Part shown: one piece after another, positions 56,501-64,000 of the stretch | Layout of the letters: each line of letters opens with the position of its first letter | Numbering within the stretch: the stretch's first letter is position 1 | Source: Maribacter algarum (ex Zhang et al. 2020) | GTDB lineage: Bacteria > Bacteroidota > Bacteroidia > Flavobacteriales > Flavobacteriaceae | Assembly: GCF_005885635.1 (NCBI RefSeq) | Contig: NZ_VATY01000003.1 | Location: forward strand, 124,001-188,000 | DNA: 64,000 nucleotides | Direction of reading: 5' to 3' | The notes under the pieces: generated by a model | The model's input: the letters and a program-made list of their open reading frames with translations, nothing else | Told to the model about the DNA's origin: nothing | Databases searched by the model: none | Translations under genes and position numbers: made by a program

Positions 56501-59500
56501 GGTTACTGTTACCGTATGTGATTTCATCAGCATAGTATCCGCACCGGCTTCAGCATAGACATCTAGATTATCTTCTGCCAATTGTCCTTCGATACTGACA
56601 TCAAATACACGACTTCCCGCTCCACCTGAACCACCGCCAGTTGCGCCAAACCATAATTCCGCGAAATATAAGTTTACCGTATACTCACCATCCTCCAAGG
56701 GAATGTCATAACTCATTTGTTGTGAACGGCTAAATCGAAAGGTTTGGAAAGGTTCGGGTAGACCTGTTTGTGGTCTATCCAAAGTATTTCCAGTATTGAA
56801 ATAGGTATCGGCAATAAAGGTTTCTACATCATATTGTATTTCAGAACCCCCAGCATTTATCCGTAATGCAAATACTTCATCTGAAGTGATAGTCAGTGTA
56901 ACCTCATCAAATGATGAATCACCTTCGTCGTCTGTTACCGTTAATTTGAAAACATAATCACCTACCACAAGGTTGCTCGCCACCAAATCTGATGAATCTG
57001 CACCAGATAATGTTGCGGTATTTGGACCACTTTCTTGGGTCCATAAATAAGTTACATCTCCACCATCGGGATCGCTGCCACTTCCGTTCAAGTTTATAGT
57101 GGTTTCCGCGCTATTTTGATCTTGACCAGCATCTACAACTGGGGAAGAAGTTCCACCAGACTGTACTTCAAGACTTACCTCATCAAATGCGGATTGATCT
57201 TCATCATCAATTGCCATCAGTCTAAAAACATAGTTACCTACAACGAACCCCGTTGCTGTAAGGTCAGCTGTATTTTCCCCGCTGAGCATCGCGTCATTAG
57301 GCCCGCTGACTTGTGTCCATTCGTAAGAAACAATCTCACCCCCATCAGGGTCGTTGGCAGAACCATTAAAAATTGCACTTGTCGTAGCGGGAATTACAAT
57401 CATCTGATTGTCTCCTGCTAAAACAACGGGTGGGGTATCTGTGCAGTTTTCTCCACCGTCTATAATATTCCAGCCGTGATTATTTACTAATAGTTGTCTT
57501 GCATCGGCACCTAAGCAATATTGACTATTTCCCGCATCAAATGTAACTCCATAGCGTAAGCTTGGTAGTTCACTCCAACCTTTCAATAAATTGTCATAGT
57601 TTTCTAGTGACAATCCGACCCCTTCAAACATATCATCCATAGAATATACCTTGCCAATATTCCATTCACCCAAGTTTTGATCGAACGCAACGGCGCCAAA
57701 AAACATACGGACCATATATTCTGTATTGGATACATCCCAATTACTTAAATCTTGATTAAAAGAAACAGCGCCTTCAAATACACCATACATATCGGTAACT
57801 TGACCAACATTCCATGCTCCTATATTCTGATTAAAAGATGAAGCATTTTGAAAGACCCCGAATAAACTTGTGACTTTTGAAACGTCCCAATTACCTATGT
57901 CTTGATTGAAGTTACTAGCATTGGCAAACATTACCGCCAAATTTTCTGCACTCTGCATATTCCAATTACCTATATCTTGGTCGAACCCTTTGGCCCCTTC
58001 AAACATTCCACTAAAGTTCGTACCCATTGCTGTTTCCCAGCTTGACAGGTTGGCATTGAAAAGATGATTGTTCCTAAAAACTCCATAGAAGTTTTTTATA
58101 GTACTTACATCCCAAGAATTAAAACTATCGTTTCCGATAAGTTTTTTGCACTGATTGAACATTGAAGCTAAGGACGTAACTAAGCTCAAATCCGGAATAT
58201 CTTCTGCCAGGACATTCAGGTTTTCACTACCTTCAAATGCATCTTCCATACTATACCATTGGATGTCACCCCACGCATCTACACTTACCAACTTATTTCG
58301 GTCAAAACCATAATTCATGTAAAATCTGGGAAAATCTCCGTTTATCGATACTTGATAAGTTCCAGGCGAATCATAATAGTGCGTAATATTTCCAGTAACA
58401 CCAATATCACTGGTGCCATCACCCCAATCTACGGTGTAATCATAACCTCCACCAACCGTTGGTATAGTAACACCTGTACTGTATTCATACTCAATATCCG
58501 TTTGCCATGTGGTAACAAATGGATTTTGCGGACAATTCGATGCTGATGCCCCAAACTCTTCAGGAAGTTCATTGGTTTTGGTAACGTAAATCTTGTCGAT
58601 AGCAGCACCATCTTCGCGATGTCCGAATTCCAAGGTGTTTTCGCCACCCATTAAATCAAAAGTGATAAAAACCGTGTTTTGTTCTTGATTGTGAATTTGG
58701 TGCCAGCTGAAATCACTACTCCCTGGAATCAAATTCCAGCGTATCCAATCACCTCCATTGGCACGTACCCAAAAACTGTCATCTTCTTGAGAAGGAACGC
58801 TTACTCTGGCAAAAACTTTATAACTACCTGCTTCTGCATCGAAATTAAATGATATTATAGAATTTGAATCTGTAGGTGCCGAGCTATAATTGTTTCCTAT
58901 TGGTGCCAATAAATATGACCCCTTTGAAGCTTCTGAGCTTTCCACGAGATTCCAATTGGCCCCCACTTCAGCACACTCTGCTTCCAACCAAATAGCATCG
59001 GTTGAAACCGGGCAGTTTTCTCCTTTATCAGAAATAACCCAACCATAATTGGAAACTAAAGATTCCCTAGCATCTACACCTAAACAGTAACGACTATTAC
59101 CAGCATCAAATTCAACATTATTTTGGAGATTTGGAAGCAACGACCAGCTATTCAAAATCGAGTCATAATTTTCCTGAGAAAGGGCAACATCTTTAAACAT
59201 GCTAGACATGTCAGTTACATTTTGTACATCCCAGTTGCTAATATTCTGATCAAACGAATAAGCTTCATAAAACATTTCGGACATGTCAGTTACATTTTCA
59301 ACATTCCATTCGTTTAACTCTTGATTAAATTTTGTCGCTCGATAGAACATACCAGGCATTTTAGTAACGCTTGATACATCCCAATTGCCAATGTCTTGAT
59401 TAAATTCTGAAGCAGTATTAAACATAGAAGACATATCTTGAACATTTGATGTATTCCACCCGCTAATGTCTTGGTTGAAATTACTAGCGTAAAAGAACAT

Positions 59501-62500
59501 CGCAGCCATGTCAGTAACGGAACTAACATCCCAGCCATTTATGTCTTGGTTAAAAGAAGTCGCAAAAAAGAACATCTGATTCATCGAAATGACATTGGCA
59601 ACATTCCAACTACTTATGTCTTGATTGAATGATGTGCCAAAAAACATTCCCGCCATTTCTCTTGTATTGCTAACATTCCAATTTCCAATATCCTTGTTAA
59701 AACTATAAGCACCTAGAAAAAGGTTAGTCATGTCCGTTATACCACTCACATCCCATTGACCAATTAAATCATTTCCTACCAGAGCACTACAAGATTGAAA
59801 CATTGACTTAAGGGAGGTGACATTAGACAAATCGGGAAGATCGCTAGCCATTATATCAAGATTATTACATCCTTCAAAAGAATTTTCCATCGAAGTCCAG
59901 GCAGTTTTACCCCACTGTTTTATTTGTAATATTTTTTCTTTGTCACCTTCATTATTAAAATAAATTCTTGGGAAATCACCTGAAACGGATACTTCGTAAT
60001 TACCAGATGTAGGATACGTATGGGTAATATTTCCCATTACCCCCGTATCAGTAGTCCCATCGCCCCAGTTCACTGTGTAATTGTAAATTTCTCCAGGAAA
60101 AGTCGGGATTGTAATTTCATTATCTTCAGAAGTACCAGTGTTATCGGTTTTCCAAAAAGTAATAAAACTAGTTGTGTCAATTGTACAGCTTTCCCCGGCA
60201 TCGGTTATCTGCCATCCATAGGTATCAATAAGTACTTGACGTTCTTGTATCGCAGTACAAAATTGACTATTTCCTGCATCGAACTGCACACCATTTTGAA
60301 CAGATGAAAGACTACTCCAACCGGTCAAAAGGGCATCATAATTTTCCATTGAGAGGGATACTGCCGTGAACATATTCTGCATATCACCGACTTCTGCTAC
60401 ATTCCAACTACTTAGGTTCTGATCAAATTCAAGAGCTCCTCTGAACATGTTGTTCATTGTAGCAACGTTCATTACATTCCATTCACCAATATCTGCATTG
60501 AAATTGACAGCACCGTTGAACATATCTGCCATGTTGTTAACCTTCTCGACATTCCAATTCCCAAGATTTTGGTTAAAATTAACCGCGTCTTTAAACATGC
60601 CTTCCATATTGGTTACGTTGCTTACGTTCCAACCGGTGATATCACCAGTTATCGTTTCTACACCTTCAAACATTTTCTTCATACTAGCAACAGCGCTCAT
60701 ATCCCAACTATTGATACTACTGTTTTCTGCATTTACCCGAAGACAGTCTCTAAACATTCCCTCTGTAGAAGTAGTCTGACTAAAATCGGGATTATCATAA
60801 GCCCAAACATTCAAATAATCACATCCCGCAAAGGCATTTTCCATCGAGGTCCATTCAATCGTGCCCCATCGGTCAATTATCGATAGTTTTCTTGCATCTC
60901 CAGAATTATTGAAATATATTCTTGGGAATGTACCTGTGATACTAACGGTATAGTTTCCAATATCAGGATACGTATGTGTTATATCGCCTGTAACGCCTTC
61001 TGATGTAGTGCCGTCTCCCCAATCTACGATGTAGTTATAGATTTCTCCAGGAAAGGTTGGAATCGTAATTTGATTGTTCTCTGAGGCACCTTCATTTCCA
61101 GTATACCATCTTGTGACAAAAGGGTATTCAATTGGTGGTGGTAAGGCTGCTTCTGTTTTTGGTAATTTCCATACGCTGGACGAACCGACACCTCCGTAAA
61201 CATAATTGTCATCAATTGCTAGACTATTGATCGCAGTGCCATCTAAACCTTCAGATAAGGAATACCATTCATTTCTACCCTCCGCGGTAACGTAAAATCC
61301 GTTTTGAGTAGCAGCATAAATAATTTCATCGGTTACTACAAGATCCCTAATTCCATTTGGACTAAAGCTATTGTTTAATCTTTCCCAGCTATCACCAAGG
61401 TCTCGACTCACATAAACCGCGTTGTAATTCGACACATATAAATTTTCATTTAAAATTTCAATCGCACCAATTGTATTACTACTTATTGGAGTACTCTTTT
61501 TCCATGTGTTTCCAAGATTTATGCTAGTATAAATACTTCCCCCTGTGCTAACGGCAATGGTATCTCCCTTTATTTCTACTTCGCCAAAGTAACTCGGTTC
61601 GCTTAGAGCATCAATAGGCACTTGACTCCAAGATTGGGTCATATCAGTTGACATATATATACTTGAACCTGAAGTAGCGGTCACAAATATGCCATTATCA
61701 TAGGCGAGATCATTACTGTTTTGATTCAGGCCTGGATCTAATTTCAAATTCCAACTATTCCCATTATCCGATGAAGAAAAAATTCCTCCACCAGTTGCAA
61801 TATATAAGACATCGTTTACTTCAATAATCTTATTTACTTGTTTAGGGCCATAACCCGTCAAACCGGAGTTAATAGCTTCCCAAGTATCGCCAGAATTCGC
61901 AGATCTAAAAATACCTTGTTCTAGTGTACCTGCAAATGCAAAGGAGTTATTTGAGTATAATGCCCTTGCATCTAAAGCCCTAATTCCAGCATTACTTGAC
62001 AACCATGTTACGCCTGAATCTAAGCTAGCAAAAACACCTTCATTTGTAATCATTAAGGTTTTGGAGCCGTTTACCAAAATACCTCTTACAAAGCTTGAGG
62101 CTAATGGATTTAGAACAGACGTCCAATTCGAACCTTCATCTTCAGAAAAAAAGTACTTACCGCTAGAGGCACCGAAATATATTTTTTCCTGATAACCATC
62201 AATACTGTTTATTGATTCGCCAAAGAAGTATGGCGAGGCACTCCACAAACTTAAATCATCTGTAGATCTGAAAATCCTGCTTGAGCTTACTACATAAAAC
62301 GCTCCTTCAAAAGAAAGAAGTTTATAAGCACCTGTTGGACCATCGCCTTGTATGCTAACTTCTAGCCATGTTGCCCCATTATCACTAGACTCATAAAGAC
62401 CATTACCTGCTGCATATACTTTTGAACCATATATTTCAATATCTTGAAACTGCCTGTTTTCGATATTACCACCTACATAGGAATAAGTTTGACCACCGTT

Positions 62501-62914
62501 ATTCGAATAAGTCATTCCACCATTCGCATTCCCGGCATAAATATTTTGTCCGTCAACAAGAAGTGTATAGAATGTTTCATTCTCAATTCCAGAATTTAGA
62601 GGCAACCAGTTATTTCCTGAGTCAGTTGATCTATATATGCCATTGCTACCTATTGAGGCATAAATGTTGCCGCTGTAAATAGATAAAACCAACGATTGTG
62701 AATTAGTCGGCAATCCTGAATTCACCGGAAACCACGACGCCCCTATATCAGTGGACTTATAAATTCCGCCATTACTAGCAGAAACAAATAAATCATCACC
62801 CAATTGAACAATATCATTTGCATAACCTCCCTCAGGCCCATTAGTTTGAGTCCATTGCGAGAAAGAAAGTAAACATGTGAAAAAGAAGGCAATCGAGAGT
62901 AAAATTTTATTCAT
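50540..62914 (-). CDS. Giant T9SS-secreted modular protein (4124 residues)
   Basis: Signal peptide (about 1-20). Residues about 20-590 form a BNR/YCF48-like beta-propeller region (repeated STDxGxxWxxxNSGL units). Seven PKD-like plus BspA/DUF285 modules follow, starting near 594, 915, 1463, 2173, 2565, 2860 and 3155; each opens with a TTWKTDN-like strand and a DWGDGTS motif, then 20-30 residue [13 protein letters not shown] repeats. Between them lie a CBM (about 1300-1455), two PKD/REJ-like domains (about 1830-2010) and malectin domains (about 2012-2170 and 3495-3655). The end has an Ig-like domain, a SprB-like segment, a CBM (about 3868-4020) and a type A sorting domain. Likely a very large surface adhesin; no enzyme motif seen. 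Confidence 0.85.
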   Translation of the reverse strand: MNKILLSIAFFFTCLLSFSQWTQTNGPEGGYANDIVQLGDDLFVSASNGGIYKSTDIGASWFPVNSGLPTNSQSLVLSIYSGNIYASIGSNGIYRSTDSGNNWLPLNSGIENETFYTLLVDGQNIYAGNANGGMTYSNNGGQTYSYVGGNIENRQFQDIEIYGSKVYAAGNGLYESSDNGATWLEVSIQGDGPTGAYKLLSFEGAFYVVSSSRIFRSTDDLSLWSASPYFFGESINSIDGYQEKIYFGASSGKYFFSEDEGSNWTSVLNPLASSFVRGILVNGSKTLMITNEGVFASLDSGVTWLSSNAGIRALDARALYSNNSFAFAGTLEQGIFRSANSGDTWEAINSGLTGYGPKQVNKIIEVNDVLYIATGGGIFSSSDNGNSWNLKLDPGLNQNSNDLAYDNGIFVTATSGSSIYMSTDMTQSWSQVPIDALSEPSYFGEVEIKGDTIAVSTGGSIYTSINLGNTWKKSTPISSNTIGAIEILNENLYVSNYNAVYVSRDLGDSWERLNNSFSPNGIRDLVVTDEIIYAATQNGFYVTAEGRNEWYSLSEGLDGTAINSLAIDDNYVYGGVGSSSVWKLPKTEAALPPPIEYPFVTRWYTGNEGASENNQITIPTFPGEIYNYIVDWGDGTTSEGVTGDITHTYPDIGNYTVSITGTFPRIYFNNSGDARKLSIIDRWGTIEWTSMENAFAGCDYLNVWAYDNPDFSQTTSTEGMFRDCLRVNAENSSINSWDMSAVASMKKMFEGVETITGDITGWNVSNVTNMEGMFKDAVNFNQNLGNWNVEKVNNMADMFNGAVNFNADIGEWNVMNVATMNNMFRGALEFDQNLSSWNVAEVGDMQNMFTAVSLSMENYDALLTGWSSLSSVQNGVQFDAGNSQFCTAIQERQVLIDTYGWQITDAGESCTIDTTSFITFWKTDNTGTSEDNEITIPTFPGEIYNYTVNWGDGTTDTGVMGNITHTYPTSGNYEVSVSGDFPRIYFNNEGDKEKILQIKQWGKTAWTSMENSFEGCNNLDIMASDLPDLSNVTSLKSMFQSCSALVGNDLIGQWDVSGITDMTNLFLGAYSFNKDIGNWNVSNTREMAGMFFGTSFNQDISSWNVANVISMNQMFFFATSFNQDINGWDVSSVTDMAAMFFYASNFNQDISGWNTSNVQDMSSMFNTASEFNQDIGNWDVSSVTKMPGMFYRATKFNQELNEWNVENVTDMSEMFYEAYSFDQNISNWDVQNVTDMSSMFKDVALSQENYDSILNSWSLLPNLQNNVEFDAGNSRYCLGVDARESLVSNYGWVISDKGENCPVSTDAIWLEAECAEVGANWNLVESSEASKGSYLLAPIGNNYSSAPTDSNSIISFNFDAEAGSYKVFARVSVPSQEDDSFWVRANGGDWIRWNLIPGSSDFSWHQIHNQEQNTVFITFDLMGGENTLEFGHREDGAAIDKIYVTKTNELPEEFGASASNCPQNPFVTTWQTDIEYEYSTGVTIPTVGGGYDYTVDWGDGTSDIGVTGNITHYYDSPGTYQVSINGDFPRFYMNYGFDRNKLVSVDAWGDIQWYSMEDAFEGSENLNVLAEDIPDLSLVTSLASMFNQCKKLIGNDSFNSWDVSTIKNFYGVFRNNHLFNANLSSWETAMGTNFSGMFEGAKGFDQDIGNWNMQSAENLAVMFANASNFNQDIGNWDVSKVTSLFGVFQNASSFNQNIGAWNVGQVTDMYGVFEGAVSFNQDLSNWDVSNTEYMVRMFFGAVAFDQNLGEWNIGKVYSMDDMFEGVGLSLENYDNLLKGWSELPSLRYGVTFDAGNSQYCLGADARQLLVNNHGWNIIDGGENCTDTPPVVLAGDNQMIVIPATTSAIFNGSANDPDGGEIVSYEWTQVSGPNDAMLSGENTADLTATGFVVGNYVFRLMAIDDEDQSAFDEVSLEVQSGGTSSPVVDAGQDQNSAETTINLNGSGSDPDGGDVTYLWTQESGPNTATLSGADSSDLVASNLVVGDYVFKLTVTDDEGDSSFDEVTLTITSDEVFALRINAGGSEIQYDVETFIADTYFNTGNTLDRPQTGLPEPFQTFRFSRSQQMSYDIPLEDGEYTVNLYFAELWFGATGGGSGGAGSRVFDVSIEGQLAEDNLDVYAEAGADTMLMKSHTVTVTGGVLDIDFDSRDEVGGERHPIINAIEILGQASEPDERPFVTTWKTDNPGTSEDNQITIPTHDGEIYDYSVDWGDGTSDIGVTGNITHTYPNSGIYTISINGNFPRIYFLGQGDKDKLISVNQWGSIEWSSFAASFNGCMNLDIVANDTPNLSSVSNFDRAFANCKNLVGNSKFNEWDLSAATDMRLMFFYAERFNQDISNWNVSNVTEMNGMFRSAISFNQEIGSWNVSSVSTMDSMFRDAISFNGDLGNWNVSNVRGFGGMFFSASSFNKDIGLWKVSSAMFMADMFREATSFNQDIGSWDVSNVLTMPSMFSGASSFNQDIGDWDVSKVQFMRYMFSNAISFDQNLSKWNIQSVLGINNMFTGATLSTENYDSTLLGWSGLSSVLTGLTFDGGNSKYCQGEEARQKIIDDFGWTVTDGGKTEDCPDTTSFITTWKTDNPGVSQDNQITIPTYFIGSYNYSVDWGDGSSDSEVTDDITHTYSEPGTYQISITGIFPRLYFYDQTINGKDNLKLVSVDNWGDIVWNSMEFAFIGCSNLDVKATDTPNLSNTESIAAMFANCSSLRGNGSFNSWDVGNIKNMSNVFDGAIVFNQPLSNWDVSRVESTVRMFKDASLYNQEMATWNLMNCFDTELMFQRSTSFDRDLSLWDIRNVRNMRNMFDGSGLSTENYDSLLNGWSTQQLQTRVIFNAGDSQFCEGREAREKLISDFDWFIQDAGKSEDCADTTSFITTWKTDNPGSSNDNQITIPTHPNEIYDYVVDWGDGTSDYAVTGSITHTYESPGSYQVSISGIFPRISFDVGNPDWVKLLSVDQWGDIKWSSMDGAFSGCTLMDVLATDTPDLSNVDSLSGMFDVCSSLKGNESFNQWDLSGVQYLFGMFKDAYLFNQNIGNWNTSSVQNMGAMFKGATSFNQDIGVWDTSSVETMSGMFQLATSFDQDLGSWNIGNVSDLSEMFDQLKLSKENYDALLQGWSTQQLQNGIIFDGGNSQYCQGEAARQKLIDDFGWSITDDGKTADCQDTTSFITTWKTDNPGVSADNQITIPTLPGETYNYSVDWGDGTSDTEVIGNITHDYETGGTYQVSISGEFPGINMGISSDSQKLLEVNQWGDIAWKNMAYAFSGCSNLNVVAMDIPDLSQVRFTGSMFSGCESLVGNVTFNEWNLSNVTSMSEMFFNAEQFNAPIGNWDVSNVSNMYFLFAGATQFNQDIGQWNVENVSGMYAMFSGSSKFNQPIGNWNVSSVTDMSLMFSGALEFNQDLSAWDVSNVVQMSSMFDGTPAFNQNIAEWDVSMVTNMIDMFYGSGLSNENYDALLNGWSTQQLQSDVSFNAGNSQYCQGEAARQKLIDDFGWTITDAGKAPDCPGPSDFALRINAGGTEVDYNGENFITDTFFNTGNTLDRPQTGLPEPFQTFRFSRSQQMGYDIPLEDGEYTVNLYFAELWFGATGGGAGGVGSRVFDVNIEGQLAEDNLDVYAAVGADAMLMKTYTVNVSGGILDIDFDSRDAVGGERHPIINAIEILGKSTLNLPSITGFSLYKYGLDEIVLDFVDGERYSNDYSAGEIDAFAGPLNIRTNLEGTVGSVKFVMSGAEEFEFEDSTFPFDAYSPSKNNFEEAGFYTLTATPYSEPGLNGIEGEPFELTFEVYNRCEEQTEAAYIETIPADCNGNGGRAILHSAIPPDINEIIEFGNGGRWTFDTELDLWTADDLPAGEYEVVLYEGDYGDYNCYGLLEFVIEESTCSNEDFWLEAECADVGGNWSVINSADASGGQYLLPPAGANYNSAPTDPNSVVTFDLDAEAGNYKIYARVSVPSQEDDSFWVRVNGESWLRWNLIPGSADFSWHQVHDRELNTSFLTFDLIDGINTIEIGHREDGAGLDKLYVTRTSNAPTGFGEADETCNSGISGKRAIVETNAAILTPNPVVSSTTLSFEKPVELTTIQVFDVTGRLVHSYNGPEVADEGSYLLQVDDLESGTYFINSVDVKGIKHKKQMVIKK

Positions 62915-63244
62915 GAGAATCTATGTTAGGTGGTTTGAACCAAAATATGTTTTGAGTTAAAACTGTAGCTTTAATTTATTCTTGCAGTCAACCTAAAGTT
63001 TGAAAAGTAATCGGAGTTATAATAGTTTTCGAATGGAAGTAAAGATTTCTTGAAGAAATAAAGTTTTTGAGGGAATTCATTGAGTTTAGGTTTTCGACGT
63101 TTGGCACCTCTAAAATAAACTGTAAGAATTCGCCTATTTTTATAAATCGATTAAACGTAATATATTTCGTCAAAGTACATTGTAAATTCTATGATAAAAG
63201 TCAGGTAGAATATATTTTGAACTCACCTTCCTGATAAATTAAAA
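62915..63244. other. Intergenic region upstream of the giant gene
   Basis: 330 AT-rich bases with no supported gene. It should carry the giant gene's promoter on the minus strand; no clear consensus box was found. Confidence 0.5.
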
Positions 63245-63271
63245 AGAGAGACGGATGATTTCCGTCTCTCT
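63245..63271 (-). terminator. Terminator of the right-edge gene
   Basis: Perfect 11-bp stem AGAGAGACGGA / TCCGTCTCTCT with a 5-base loop; on the minus strand a T run follows. Confidence 0.88.
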
Positions 63272-63290
63272 ATTCTACTATTTTAGTTAG

Positions 63291-64000
63291 CTATTCTCTC
63301 GAAATAACCAGCAACTCCTGATAAAAATCACCTAGTGTGTCTTGTGATCTTAAAATATAATTTCCTGGGTGTAATCCGCTTACAGGCACTAGGTAAGAAT
63401 TTCCGTTTAGTACACCTTCAGCGTTAAAAGACTCTAAAAGTCTTCCATTAAAGTCGTATATCTCTATCACTTTCAATTCTACGGAGTTTTCAAAACTCAA
63501 TCGTGTTTCAGTTCTGGCTGGATTAGGAGAAATGATTATTGAACTTGACTTTTCTGCTACAACAATAACAATTGGATTACTTAGCTCAAAATCTATTGAA
63601 AGTGCCATTCCCACTTGCCCCCTCAGACTGTTTTCTGAGTATGGAATGGCCGAGACGGTATAGGTGCCAACTACAAAGTTACTTCCTTTGTAATCTCCAA
63701 TCGGAAGATCTTGAAATAATGCATATGGAACCAGACTTTCCGTTCGAGCGGAAGTTAAAGCACCGGACAAAGACAGGCGTACACTTTCAACATCTTCAGA
63801 TGTATTAGCCCTTATATCTAAATGCCTTGTTGGAAGTTCATTGATATCAATAACCATTCCCTCCGTAATAACAAAAAGATCTTCATCTGTATCCGCATTT
63901 ACCAACATGAAATCGATTACTTGTAAACTGGAGTCGACCAGCTCAAAATTGATTCTGTATGAAGAACCTAAACTTCCTCTCGCACTATCTTCAGAATAGG
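63291..64000 (-). CDS. T9SS-secreted protein, C-terminal part (5' end outside window)
   Basis: The frame stays open to base 64,000 (first visible residues YSEDSARGSLGSSYRINFEL), so the start lies beyond the window; the first ATG at 63,908 is probably internal. About 236 residues are visible. The first 30 complete one Ig-like domain, and a second follows (VDSSLQVIDFMLVNADTDED to GQVGMALSIDFEL), the same type as in the two neighbouring giant genes. It ends in a type A sorting domain (IISPNPARTETRLSFENS). Catalytic or other domains may lie upstream. Confidence 0.85.
   Translation of the reverse strand, partial: YSEDSARGSLGSSYRINFELVDSSLQVIDFMLVNADTDEDLFVITEGMVIDINELPTRHLDIRANTSEDVESVRLSLSGALTSARTESLVPYALFQDLPIGDYKGSNFVVGTYTVSAIPYSENSLRGQVGMALSIDFELSNPIVIVVAEKSSSIIISPNPARTETRLSFENSVELKVIEIYDFNGRLLESFNAEGVLNGNSYLVPVSGLHPGNYILRSQDTLGDFYQELLVISRE

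Noticed and set aside
62988-63173. 61-residue minus-strand frame upstream of the giant gene
   Set aside because: No recognised domain, poor start context, low-complexity AT-rich DNA. More likely promoter region.

Overview
The window comes from a Bacteroidota genome, most likely a member of the Flavobacteriaceae. Supporting signs are Bacteroides-type Tra proteins, an RteC regulator, an IntDOT-like integrase, TAnnTTTG promoter boxes, a fused aspartokinase/homoserine dehydrogenase, and secreted proteins ending in type IX secretion (T9SS) sorting domains. No rRNA or CRISPR array was seen.

Bases 1 to about 21,320 look like the right part of an integrative and conjugative element (ICE). From the outside in it has a tyrosine recombinase beside tRNA-Pro, the regulator rteC, a small helix-turn-helix gene followed by an endonuclease-fold protein that has lost key catalytic residues, a HipBA pair with three operator-like sites, a cell-wall amidase, and a tightly packed minus-strand traEFGIJKMN block. 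An SRAP (HMCES/YedK-like) gene follows. No relaxase or coupling protein is present, so the element probably continues past base 1. At the left end, bases 1-5578 hold a co-directional AT-rich cassette: a DUF4236-Excalibur protein (cut by the window edge), a voltage-sensor-type K+ channel, an unknown protein, two DUF4407 membrane proteins and a large membrane protein with Cys-rich motifs. Its function is unknown, and it is the best candidate here for an undescribed system.

Bases 21,324-45,760 are ordinary chromosome: tRNA-Pro and tRNA-Ser, a large TonB-plug/MG2-like protein, a 7TM-HD phosphodiesterase, thiolase, an NlpC/P60 protein whose catalytic Cys is Ser, a TPR protein, gyrA, clpC, NAD(P)H-hydrate repair, a thrABC operon preceded by a Thr-rich leader peptide, gcvT, an epimerase-like gene, a pterin dehydratase and yebC.

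Bases 45,780-64,000 carry three minus-strand T9SS cargo genes. Two (1388 and 4124 residues) are built from repeating modules of a PKD-like domain plus BspA-like (DUF285) repeats, with malectin-like and carbohydrate-binding modules. Their 3' ends and terminators are almost identical in DNA, which points to recent duplication or gene conversion. The third runs off the right edge.
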